Shown one piece after another: positions 1-6,102 of a stretch of 8,322 nt of DNA (positions within the stretch are counted from its first letter, which is position 1; every line of letters starts with the position of its first letter). This stretch comes from Dehalococcoidia bacterium (lineage in GTDB: Bacteria; Chloroflexota; Dehalococcoidia; GIF9; UBA5629). Made by a program: the position numbers and the translations under genes. The stretch is taken from NCBI GenBank assembly GCA_030604795.1, contig JAUVVE010000030.1, forward strand, positions 1 through 8,322, in the 5' to 3' direction. The notes below the pieces were generated by a model. It was not told where the DNA came from, did no database searches, and worked only from the letters and a program-made list of their open reading frames with translations.

Positions 1-78
1 ATCATTGGCAAGACCAGCCGTGACATTGATGCGGGCGAAATCATCTGGGACTTCTTCCGCAAGCATCCCAAGAGTTGA
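1..78 (+). CDS. C-terminal end of a PHB-depolymerase/LpqC-like esterase (5' partial)
   Basis: The frame is open from the first base to the TGA at 76-78 and gives 25 residues ending in DAGEIIWDFFRKHPKS. An 'xxIWDFFxxHP' tail after a short polar turn is typical of the last helix of alpha/beta-hydrolase esterases of the polyhydroxybutyrate depolymerase/LpqC/feruloyl esterase group. The catalytic part lies outside the window, so substrate and cellular location cannot be judged. The gene runs in the same direction as the hydrolase that follows, 82 bases downstream, but that gene has its own promoter-like sequence. The family call rests on one short motif and is moderate at best. Confidence 0.55.
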   Translation: MIGKTSRDIDAGEIIWDFFRKHPKS

Positions 79-107
79 CAGTGTCAGCAACGATCTGAAG
101 CGGACTG

Positions 108-116
108 TGCTATACT
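108..116 (+). promoter_or_regulatory. Extended -10 promoter for the epoxide hydrolase gene
   Basis: TGCTATACT is an extended -10 element (TGn plus TATACT at 111-116). Transcription would start near 123, leaving a leader of about 38 bases before the ATG at 161. No good -35 lies at 16-18 bases. A perfect TTGACA at 75-80 overlaps the upstream stop codon but is 30 bases away, too far to act with this -10. The same nonamer occurs before the prenyltransferase gene. Confidence 0.55.
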
Positions 117-160
117 CTGAACACAGCACGCCAGGATCAGGATAAGGAAGGAGGACATCA

Positions 161-1051
161 ATGTTCAAGCACGAGTACGCTGAAGTGAACAGCATCCGCC
201 TGCACTACGTGACAGAAGGAAAGGGCAAGCTGATAATGTTCTTGCATGGCTTCCCTGAGTTCTGGTATGAATGGAAGAACCAGCTCGCCGAGTTCGGGCG
301 GGATTACCAGGCTGTGGCTCCTGACATGCGCGGCTACAACCTGTCATCAAAGCCCGCCAACGTCGAGCAGTACCGGATGAAGTACCTGGTTGAAGACGTG
401 CGCCTGCTTGCTGAGCATCTGGGCCACAAGAAGTTCATCCTGGTCGCTCACGACTGGGGTGGACCGGTGGCATGGGCACTGGCTATGCGTCGTCCCGACT
501 ATCTTGAGAAGCTCATCATTATCAACGCGCCACACCCGGCGGTGTTTGAGCGCGAGCTGCGCCAGAACCCGGCGCAACAGAAAGCCAGCCAGTACATACT
601 GATGTTCCGAACCGCCGAGGCTGAGCAGACCCTGTCAGCCAACAACTACGCCGCACTTGTCGCTGTTGTCTTGGCCGATGGCCTCAAGCAGGGCTACTTC
701 GCCGAGGAGGACCGCCAGGCGTATATCGAAGCCTGGGCACAGCCGGGAGCTCTTACCGGCGGTTTGAATTACTATCGAGCCGCGGCTTTGGGCCCGCTTA
801 CGGGCCAAGATGACGAGGCCTCGGGCAGTTCAACGGCCGACCCGTCGCTATTCATGGTGAAGGTGCCAACACTGGTTATCTGGGGTGAGAAGGACGTTGC
901 TCTGCTGACCGGCAACCTCGAAGGGCTTGACCAGTTCGTGCCAGACCTGACAATCAAACGGGTGCCGGATGGCTCACACTGGGTCGTTCACGAAAAGCCG
1001 GCACTCGTCAACGGCTACATCCGAAGCTTCATCGAGGGCAAAAGGGAATAA
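161..1051 (+). CDS. Epoxide hydrolase-like alpha/beta hydrolase
   Basis: This 296-residue cytoplasmic enzyme has the usual length of bacterial soluble epoxide hydrolases, which open epoxides to vicinal diols through an ester on an aspartate. Visible motifs: oxyanion-hole HGFPEFWYEW (29-38), nucleophile elbow AHDWGG with Asp98, acid Asp245 in WGEKD, and base His273 in GSHW. The cap domain has GGLNYYRA (200-207), whose Tyr205 matches the epoxide-activating tyrosine in 'LNxYR'; Tyr145 may be the second. HGFP rather than HGNP, together with the cap tyrosines, favours epoxide hydrolase over haloalkane dehalogenase, and HDWG rather than HDRG argues against fluoroacetate dehalogenase. The start is set by GGAAGGAGG at 146-154, six bases before ATG. 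No signal peptide is seen. The substrate is unknown. It follows another alpha/beta hydrolase but seems separately transcribed. Confidence 0.88.
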   Translation: MFKHEYAEVNSIRLHYVTEGKGKLIMFLHGFPEFWYEWKNQLAEFGRDYQAVAPDMRGYNLSSKPANVEQYRMKYLVEDVRLLAEHLGHKKFILVAHDWGGPVAWALAMRRPDYLEKLIIINAPHPAVFERELRQNPAQQKASQYILMFRTAEAEQTLSANNYAALVAVVLADGLKQGYFAEEDRQAYIEAWAQPGALTGGLNYYRAAALGPLTGQDDEASGSSTADPSLFMVKVPTLVIWGEKDVALLTGNLEGLDQFVPDLTIKRVPDGSHWVVHEKPALVNGYIRSFIEGKRE

Positions 1052-1092
1052 CCCGGCCTGCAAGTTTGCGTCCAGTCGTCACCAAGCCGGGT
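1051..1092 (+). other. Weak intergenic hairpin after the epoxide hydrolase gene
   Basis: ACCCGGC (1051-1057) is the exact reverse complement of GCCGGGT (1086-1092), with a 28-base loop. It sits directly at the hydrolase stop codon, where a terminator would be expected. However, the loop is long and no T-run follows on either strand, so it is not a typical intrinsic terminator. It could be an mRNA 3' end structure or chance. Confidence 0.2.
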
Positions 1093-1165
1093 CTGTCGCG
1101 CCACACAGCAATTGCCTCGGACGACGCCGAGACGAACCAATCCACCGTAATAACATCAACCGTTG

Positions 1166-1174
1166 TGGTATAAT
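1166..1174 (+). promoter_or_regulatory. Extended -10 promoter for the divergent PAP2 gene
   Basis: TGGTATAAT contains a perfect TATAAT (1169-1174) preceded by TGn. The predicted start of transcription is near 1181, giving a leader of about 43 bases before the TTG at 1224. No convincing -35 hexamer is present at normal spacing, as expected for extended -10 promoters. Confidence 0.6.
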
Positions 1175-1223
1175 CCATCACCAAACCTGAAGACAACACA
1201 TGTCGCCCTGACAGGAGGATGTC

Positions 1224-1658
1224 TTGGAGTCAATCCTAAGCAATAAAGTGCTGCTGATTCCCCTAGGTGCCTGGTGTGTGGCTCAGGCGCTGAAGGTCGT
1301 CGTCTTATCAATAAGAGACAGGCGTTTGAATTTCTCCCAGTTGATTACTACAGGCGGAATGCCAAGCTCGCACGCCGCACTCGTCTGCGCTCTGGCTACC
1401 GCCGCTGCCATAGTGTATGGTTTGGACTCAGCTATTTTCGGCATTGCTGCCCTGTTTGCGCTGGTAATAATGTCTGACGCCACCGGGGTGCGGAAGACAG
1501 TAGGTACCCAGTCTACCATGCTCAATCGAATCTTGGACGAGCTTTTCAAGGGCAAGCCGGAGTTTGAGCAACGGGTGCGGGAAATCATCGGACACACCAT
1601 ATTCGAGGTCTCGGCCGGAGGCATACTGGGGATACTTCTCGCCTGGTGGTGGACCTGA
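1224..1658 (+). CDS. Divergent PAP2 family (DUF212/YuiD-like) membrane protein
   Basis: A 144-residue hydrophobic protein of the usual length for the divergent PAP2 family, distantly related to PAP2 phosphatases and vanadium haloperoxidases; its physiological substrate is not established. Sequence evidence: GGMPSSH at 44-50 (phosphatase-like Ser/His motif), SDATGVRK at 84-91, GTQSTMLN at 94-101, and GHTIFEVSAGGILG at 123-136, all in the order typical of the family. Likely membrane segments are about 8-29, 52-83 and 126-143. The start is a TTG, chosen because AGGAGG (1213-1218) lies five bases upstream; the nearby ATG at 1219 is in another frame. It stands alone between two non-coding gaps with its own promoter. 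A role in membrane lipid or isoprenoid pyrophosphate dephosphorylation is plausible from the superfamily but not shown here. Confidence 0.88.
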   Translation: MESILSNKVLLIPLGAWCVAQALKVVVLSIRDRRLNFSQLITTGGMPSSHAALVCALATAAAIVYGLDSAIFGIAALFALVIMSDATGVRKTVGTQSTMLNRILDELFKGKPEFEQRVREIIGHTIFEVSAGGILGILLAWWWT

Positions 1659-2006
1659 GGGCGGTGACAAACCCACCCAGGCGCTCAATCGAAAGCTCGG
1701 CCCGGGAGAGGTTCATATACTCATAGGCCGTATTCGTGAGTCTCAAGCCATACACCTCAGTTCTCGCCTCGAATAACATGCCAGTCTGTTTGCCGCCTAA
1801 CTAACGCCCGTTTGGAGGCGTTGAGCTGTAGCCAGCAGGGCTTTAACATGGGCACAGTAGGTTGGTATCTCAGACTACGGCTCAACAATTGACACAAGGA
1901 TATCAAAAGGCATGACAAGAAATGATCGGAATGTTCCTGTTATGCGACGGACGGGAGACGCCACATCGCGCTATTAGGCGACAAGTCTGAATCAGGAGGC
2001 TCTAGA
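1659..2006. other. 348-base gap without a recognised gene; contains dyad structures
   Basis: No reading frame here has both a supported start and recognisable similarity. The region holds a short inverted repeat (AACGCC 1803-1808 with GGCGTT 1817-1822), the large dyad 1820-1886 listed separately, and a TTGACA at 1889-1894 without a matching -10. The last bases carry the AGGAGG ribosome site (1994-1999) of the methyltransferase gene. A minus-strand open frame of about 40 codons at 1660-1779 has protein-like composition but no ribosome site, and it runs on antisense into the PAP2 gene. Confidence 0.5.
1820..1886 (+). repeat. Long imperfect inverted repeat, possible structured RNA
   Basis: GTTGAGCTGTAG (1820-1831) pairs with CTACGGCTCAAC (1875-1886) over 12 positions, with 11 Watson-Crick pairs and one G-U wobble (1827-1879). 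Inside the arm, CCAGC (1832-1836) can stack on and pair with GTTGG (1861-1865), leaving a nine-base bulge (1866-1874) and a 24-base loop. No T-run follows on either strand, so it is not an intrinsic terminator. It lies about 120 bases before the methyltransferase start. It may be a structured leader, a small RNA or a protein-binding site; the sequence matches no RNA family that I recognise. Confidence 0.4.
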
Positions 2007-2756
2007 ATGCCAGAAATGAAACCTTGGCACGAACAGGATATCTTCTGGGAGACGGTGGCTCCGGTACTGTTTACTCAGCAACGCTGGTCAGACGCTTCGG
2101 CAGAGGTGGACAAAGTCCTTTCCCTCCTGAGGCTCACACCGGGAACGCACATTCTCGACCTGTGTTGTGGTATGGGTAGGCACTCCCTGGAGATGGCTCG
2201 CCATGGGTTTCGCGTTACAGGAGTAGATAGGACACGGTTCTACCTAGACAGAGCATCCGAACAAGCAGAGATCGAGGGGCTGAGTGTGGAGTTCGTCCAA
2301 GATGATATGAGGACCTTTTGCAGGCCGGATACTTACGATGGGGTTGTGAGCCTCTTCACATCTTTCGGCTACTTCGAAGACCCGGAGGACGACCGTCAAG
2401 TCGCCATGAATGTGTACCAATCACTCAAGTCAGGCGGGAACTTCCTCATGGAACTGATGGGGAAGGAAGTTCTCGGCCGCATCTTTCAGGAAAGAGACTG
2501 GGATGAAGAAAACGGAACGTTCATCCTGCAGGAGCGCAAGGTCAGCAGTAATTGGGATTGGATGGAGAATCGCTGGATCGTGTTTAAGGACAACAGTCGC
2601 ACTGAGTTCAAGGTGTCGCACCGCCTTTATTCAGCCACCGAGCTGACTGCATTGCTAGCTGCATGCGGCTTCGAGCACATCGACGTATACGGTGATCTCG
2701 CAGGCAATGCATACGACCACACGGCCGAAAGACTGGTCATAGTGGCGCGTAAATGA
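2007..2756 (+). CDS. Class I SAM-dependent methyltransferase
   Basis: This 249-residue soluble protein carries the Rossmann-type SAM-binding fold. Motif I is ILDLCCGMGRHS (49-60); Asp74 in VTGVDRT is the acidic residue at the end of strand 2 that holds the SAM ribose; QDDMR (98-102) is the strand-3/motif II adenine region; and VVSLFTSFGYF (113-123) is strand 4 with the post-motif loop. The C-terminal part has YSATELTALLAACGF (208-222), the helix common to Methyltransf_11/25-type enzymes, and ends in a beta strand (ERLVIVARK). The middle insert (about 150-205, rich in Trp and charged residues) probably forms the acceptor site, so the substrate cannot be named. The start is supported by AGGAGG at 1994-1999, seven bases before ATG. 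It is flanked by non-coding sequence on both sides, so it is probably transcribed alone. Confidence 0.85.
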   Translation: MPEMKPWHEQDIFWETVAPVLFTQQRWSDASAEVDKVLSLLRLTPGTHILDLCCGMGRHSLEMARHGFRVTGVDRTRFYLDRASEQAEIEGLSVEFVQDDMRTFCRPDTYDGVVSLFTSFGYFEDPEDDRQVAMNVYQSLKSGGNFLMELMGKEVLGRIFQERDWDEENGTFILQERKVSSNWDWMENRWIVFKDNSRTEFKVSHRLYSATELTALLAACGFEHIDVYGDLAGNAYDHTAERLVIVARK

Positions 2757-2826
2757 AGAACTCGCCAATAGAGATGAGCTCGTTCTGATGTCCCAGAGAC
2801 GGTATCACTGATGATGGAAGGAGTGA

Positions 2827-3099
2827 CTTTTTGGCCAACATCCAATTGCCTGCCGGGAGAACAGGACCTGGCGGAAGAGCTTCGGTTCCATCCAAGGAGC
2901 ATCGATGGTGCTCACACCGCCGCTCGCCGTAGTAGGTCCTATCTACGTCGGCTGGGTATACGACACTACCGGAAGCTACATAAGTGCTTTCGCCTGGTTG
3001 GCGGCACTAGTTGCCGTTTTCGTCGCCATCATGCCTTTTGCCACACCGCCTAAATCACCAACCGATACGGTCAATGGCCGCCAAATCACACCAGAATAA
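2827..3099 (+). pseudogene. 3' remnant of an MFS transporter gene
   Basis: One frame, open from 2827 to TAA at 3097-3099, encodes SFGSIQGASMVLTPPLAVVG (from 2878), then GPIYVGWVYDTTGSYISAF, a hydrophobic segment (WLAALVAVFVAIMPFA) and a short polar tail with PPKSP. This is the usual end of major facilitator superfamily carriers: the 'GR-x-SFGSI-x-G' loop, helix 11, the 'GP-x-x-x-G-x-x-YDTTGSY' loop and helix 12. Nothing MFS-like precedes it apart from a possible IQLP in the next frame at about 2843-2854, suggesting a frameshift or small deletion near 2860-2875. Ten helices and any normal start are missing; the only in-frame ATG, at 2905, lies within the transporter sequence and has no ribosome site. 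It is therefore a decayed fragment, not a functional gene. Confidence 0.7.
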
Positions 3100-3100
3100 G

Positions 3101-3229
3101 TACCTCCACAGCAGAAGGTGTCAGCGGCTCGAGTCAGACATCCAGTCTGGTCGCATTAATGAGTTGATAGCCACCTACGATACGAAGGAAGAAGGGTACT
3201 ACTTGTTCGTCATAGCACACAAAAGCTGA
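3101..3229 (+). pseudogene. Unidentified coding-like C-terminal fragment
   Basis: The frame ending in TGA at 3227-3229 reads LESDIQSGRINELIATYDTK followed by EEGYYLFVIAHKS, an amphipathic stretch and a final beta-strand that look like the real C-terminus of a protein. The sequence upstream in this frame overlaps the MFS remnant and is not protein-like, and there is no start codon with a ribosome site. I do not recognise the family. It may be the tail of another gene destroyed by the same rearrangement that truncated the transporter, or chance. Codons are compatible with the neighbouring genes. Confidence 0.25.
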
Positions 3230-3358
3230 AACGACGGCGAAAGCCGCTGGCACACCGCAACCGCTCCACCAAACAACTTTAGCAAGGCCTGCTCCCACAC
3301 ATCGTACACTGCAAATTGTAGACACCACCGCCGCCTGTTTGCTATACTCAAAGCCTCA
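3230..3358. other. Non-coding spacer before the prenyltransferase gene
   Basis: No gene is seen. A small hairpin, CGGC-GAAA-GCCG (3235-3246), has a GNRA tetraloop but only four base pairs and no T-run. The end of the spacer holds the promoter at 3319-3348. The rest, including 2757-2826 further upstream, shows nothing recognisable. Confidence 0.45.
3319..3348 (+). promoter_or_regulatory. Promoter of the UbiA-family gene
   Basis: TAGACA (3319-3324, five of six matches to TTGACA) is followed after 18 bases by TATACT (3343-3348), which is preceded by TG-C to make the extended -10 TGCTATACT (3340-3348). Transcription should start near 3355, only about four bases before the GTG start at 3359. This is the most complete promoter in the window. 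Confidence 0.65.
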
Positions 3359-4249
3359 GTGAAGCTGAAAGTATGGTTCCTCGAGACCAGGCCGCAGTTC
3401 CTGCTTCTTTCCGTGGTGCTGGCGTTCTTGGGCACCTGCGTGGCCTGGTATGACGGCGCCTTCCATCTCGGTCATGCTCTGCTGGCTTTCCTCGGGCTAC
3501 TTCTGTGCCACATCAGCGTCAACGTGCTTAATGATTACTACGACTACCGAAGTGGCATAGACCTGAAGACCCAAAGAACACCTTTCAGCGGGGGCAGCGG
3601 CTTTCTGCCCGCCGCGTCTCTCGAGCCGAACCGTGTGTTCTGGTTCGGGATGGGCTGTTTCTTGCTGGCGGTACCCATAGGCATCTATTTCGTGCTGGTA
3701 ACAGGCTGGGCCCTGCTGCCCGTGCTCATAATAGGCACGGTGTGTATTCTCCTCTATACGCCTTTCATAACCAAGCTAAGATGGCCCGAGTGGGCTCCAG
3801 GGTTTGGCCTGGGGGCTCTGCCAATCCTGGGAGCTTACTTCGTTCAGACAGCCGAGTACACCATTCCCGCGCTTGTGGCATCCGTACTCTCAGGCATACT
3901 AGTACATAACCTGCTCCTGCTGAATGAATTTCCCGACACCGAAGCTGACAAGGAAGCGGTCAGAAAGACGCTGCCCATCACCATGGGAAAGGCAAGGGCA
4001 AGCCTGGTCTATACAGTCATGACAGCGGCAGTTTATTTGTGGATAATCGGCAGCGTGGTGGCGGACCTAATGCCAGTCTTCTCCCTGATAGCCTTGCTAA
4101 CGCTCCCCTTTGCCATCAAGGCCATCAAGGGCGCGCTGAGACATCAAGACCCAGCCAGGCTAGGGCAGGCCATGGCCAACAACGTCCTGATTGTCCTGCT
4201 AACGCAGTTGCTCCTGGGCATTGGCTACCTTCTGGCAGGAGTCTTCTAG
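3359..4249 (+). CDS. UbiA-family prenyltransferase (MenA-like)
   Basis: This 296-residue integral membrane protein moves an isoprenoid chain from its diphosphate to an aromatic or other acceptor. The first Asp-rich motif is NDYYDYRSGID (58-68), followed by the TPFSGGSGFLP loop (74-84) common in MenA-like proteins. The second is NEFPDTEADKEAVRKTLP (189-206), matching NxxxDxxxDxxxxKxTL, with Asp193 and Asp197 as probable Mg2+/diphosphate ligands. About eight or nine hydrophobic helices fit the family (for example 15-30, 37-55, 95-115, 118-135, 172-188, 216-236, 238-254, 273-294). The acceptor is unknown: naphthoquinone (menaquinone pathway) is the closest guess, but no men or mqn gene is in view. 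The GTG start fits the usual N-terminus (short Lys-rich lead, then ETRPQF), yet has no Shine-Dalgarno site; the promoter position suggests leaderless translation. A radical SAM gene follows after 56 bases. Confidence 0.88.
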   Translation: MKLKVWFLETRPQFLLLSVVLAFLGTCVAWYDGAFHLGHALLAFLGLLLCHISVNVLNDYYDYRSGIDLKTQRTPFSGGSGFLPAASLEPNRVFWFGMGCFLLAVPIGIYFVLVTGWALLPVLIIGTVCILLYTPFITKLRWPEWAPGFGLGALPILGAYFVQTAEYTIPALVASVLSGILVHNLLLLNEFPDTEADKEAVRKTLPITMGKARASLVYTVMTAAVYLWIIGSVVADLMPVFSLIALLTLPFAIKAIKGALRHQDPARLGQAMANNVLIVLLTQLLLGIGYLLAGVF

Positions 4250-4305
4250 GCTGGAATCTCAGCCCTGGCCGTTCTGGGTTTACGTTTCCATTAGTCAGAA
4301 AGATT

Positions 4306-6009
4306 ATGTCAACCGACCTGGTTCTGCTGCACGCCCCCAGCGTGTATGACTTCCGCCAGAAAACGATCCTCTATGGACCGGTCAGCGACTTGATTCCCCC
4401 CTCCCCTGTCTTCGAGATGTATCCCATCGGGCTCACCAGCATTGCCGAGTACCTGGAGCGCGCTGGCTACCGAGTGCGCATTGTAAACCTCGCGGTGCGT
4501 ATGCTGAACGACAAGAGGTTTGACGCCGAGGCATTCATAAAGCGCCTGAAGTCACCGGTCTTTGGCATCGATTTACACTGGATGTTACATGCCCATGGTG
4601 CCATCGAGGTGGCAAGGATAGTGAAGAGACACCACCCGCAAGCAAAGCTGGTATTCGGCGGGTTCTCATCTTCTTACTACCATAGAGAGCTGCTTGAATA
4701 CCCGGAGATAGATTACGTGCTCAGGGGTGACTCCACGGAGGAACCCTTCCGGCAGCTAATGGATTGCATAGCGAGCAACAGAGAGCCTGAAATGGTGCCC
4801 AACCTCACCTGGCGGGACAGCCAGGGCACAATACACGAAAACCCCCTGTCTCACGTCCCCTCCGACCTGAGCGATGTTATGGTCAACCACTACGGCAACG
4901 TGGTACGCTCCGTAATCAGGTATCGCGACCTTGTCAGCTATACTCCGGTCAAGGGCTGGCTTCGCTATCCCATTACGGCAGTGCTCACCTGCCGCGGCTG
5001 CACCCAAAACTGCACCATCTGTGGAGGCTCGGCCGCAGCTTTCCGAGACTTCTACAACCGGGAAAAGCCGGTTTTTCGCTCTCCAGAAGAAGTCGCCAAA
5101 GACGTCACACAGATTTCGCACTTCAGCAACGGCCCGATTTTCATCCTGGGAGACCTGCGCCAGCCAGGAGAGGACTACGCCGGCCGAGTTCTGAGCTTGC
5201 TCCGAAAGAATCGGGTAAGGAATCAGTTTTTCCTTGAGCTGTTCACCCCTGCGCCGAGGGAGTTTCTGCACCAGATGAGCCAGTCCTGTCCCAACTTCTG
5301 CCTGGAGATTTCTCCCGAGTCCCACGACCCTGAAATAAGGAAAGCTATCGGCAGGCACTACTCTGATAATGACCTGGAGCAGACCCTGGGCGACGCCCTT
5401 GACGTCGGCTGTGGGCGGCTGGATGTATTCTTTATGATCGGGCTGCCCAGGCAAACCCCACAGTCGGTAATGGATACTGTCGACTACTGCGACCATCTGC
5501 TAGAGAAGTTCAAGGCGGACAAGCGGCTGTCTTTATTCATCGCTCCCTTGGCGCCCTTCCTTGACCCGGGCAGCCTTGCCTTTGAACACCCAAAACGCTA
5601 CGGCTACCGCATCCTCTTCCGGACACTGGAAGAGCATCGCCAGGCGCTAGCATCACCAACCTGGAAGTACTCCCTGAACTATGAGACCGAGTGGATGACT
5701 CGCCAGCAAATCGTAGACACCGCTTATGAAGCTATTCTGCGCCTCAACCGCCTGAAGGCAAAACACGGGGTTATCCCTCAACGGATGGCCAAGGCAGGCC
5801 AGAAGCGTATCAGGGCAGCTTGGGAGATGACGCAACGCATCGACGACATGCTATCCAAAGGCGCCCATAACGAGCTAGCACGCTTGAAACCCGAGGTGGA
5901 CCGTATTAATATGTTTCCGGTGGCCGAGAAGATTCAGCTGGAGCTACCTGCTCCATTCATCAAGCTGAGACCGCTCCGAGCCCTGTGGTCGCTGATAACC
6001 GGGCAGTAA
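4306..6009 (+). CDS. B12-binding domain/radical SAM protein (Ta0216-like)
   Basis: A 567-residue protein. Residues 1-190 form a cobalamin-binding-type Rossmann domain (LLHAPSVYDF at 7-16, FEMYPIGLTSIAEYLERAGY at 36-55, VFGIDLHW at 85-92, VFGGFSSSYY at 116-125, LRGDSTEEP at 139-147). Residues 220-430 form the radical SAM barrel with CTQNCTIC (232-239), giving the CX3CX2C 4Fe-4S ligands Cys232, Cys236 and Cys239; an extra Cys229 precedes them. The canonical DxHxxG cobalamin-ligand motif is not clear (DLHWML at 89-94). SAM-site features include LEISPES (333-339) and FFMIGLPRQTP (375-385). The tail, 480-567, is charged and helical. Overall it resembles the 'Ta0216 family' of B12/radical SAM proteins (recalled, TIGR04190), whose reaction is unknown. 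The start at 4306 was chosen because the domain begins there; its ribosome site (AGAAAG) is weak, suggesting coupling to the upstream UbiA gene. Confidence 0.85.
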   Translation: MSTDLVLLHAPSVYDFRQKTILYGPVSDLIPPSPVFEMYPIGLTSIAEYLERAGYRVRIVNLAVRMLNDKRFDAEAFIKRLKSPVFGIDLHWMLHAHGAIEVARIVKRHHPQAKLVFGGFSSSYYHRELLEYPEIDYVLRGDSTEEPFRQLMDCIASNREPEMVPNLTWRDSQGTIHENPLSHVPSDLSDVMVNHYGNVVRSVIRYRDLVSYTPVKGWLRYPITAVLTCRGCTQNCTICGGSAAAFRDFYNREKPVFRSPEEVAKDVTQISHFSNGPIFILGDLRQPGEDYAGRVLSLLRKNRVRNQFFLELFTPAPREFLHQMSQSCPNFCLEISPESHDPEIRKAIGRHYSDNDLEQTLGDALDVGCGRLDVFFMIGLPRQTPQSVMDTVDYCDHLLEKFKADKRLSLFIAPLAPFLDPGSLAFEHPKRYGYRILFRTLEEHRQALASPTWKYSLNYETEWMTRQQIVDTAYEAILRLNRLKAKHGVIPQRMAKAGQKRIRAAWEMTQRIDDMLSKGAHNELARLKPEVDRINMFPVAEKIQLELPAPFIKLRPLRALWSLITGQ

Positions 6010-6102
6010 GGTAATGGAATCAATAAGCGCAGTTGCGTGGTTCTGGCGACAGCACTCTCAGAGAAGCAAAGTTTGGTGCCAGACAATAATGAAGGAGGCG
6101 GC

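Noticed and set aside
75..116. Perfect TTGACA (75-80) as -35 for the TATACT at 111-116
   Set aside because: The spacer is 30 bases, far beyond 16-19; the TTGACA also overlaps the upstream stop codon. The extended -10 alone is the better explanation.
161..1051. Haloalkane or fluoroacetate dehalogenase as the identity of the first full hydrolase
   Set aside because: HGFP instead of HGNP, cap tyrosines in the LNxYR context, and HDWG instead of HDRG all favour epoxide hydrolase.
1051..1092. Intrinsic terminator after the epoxide hydrolase gene
   Set aside because: The loop is 28 bases and there is no T-run on either strand.
1796..1826. Integron attC-like ends: GCCTAAC and GTTGAGC fit the RYYYAAC/GTTRRRY core pattern
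   Set aside because: The span is only about 31 bases, shorter than known attC sites. The longer dyad at 1820-1886 has the core motifs in the wrong order, and there is no integrase or cassette array.
1889..1917. TTGACA (1889-1894) as promoter of the methyltransferase gene
   Set aside because: The hexamer at the matching -10 distance (around 1911-1917) has little resemblance to TATAAT.
4039..4305. Longer N-terminus for the radical SAM protein, in frame from 4039
   Set aside because: This part lies inside the UbiA gene in another frame, its translation is not protein-like, and the conserved domain starts at the ATG at 4306.
4756..5496. Long minus-strand open frame opposite the radical SAM gene
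   Set aside because: It is antisense to a well-supported gene, with no recognisable domain or ribosome site; it is a codon-bias shadow.
6037..6102. Longer N-terminus for the ABC ATPase from the in-frame ATG-like start at 6037
   Set aside because: Residues are not family-like and a strong AAGGAGG sits before the ATG at 6103.
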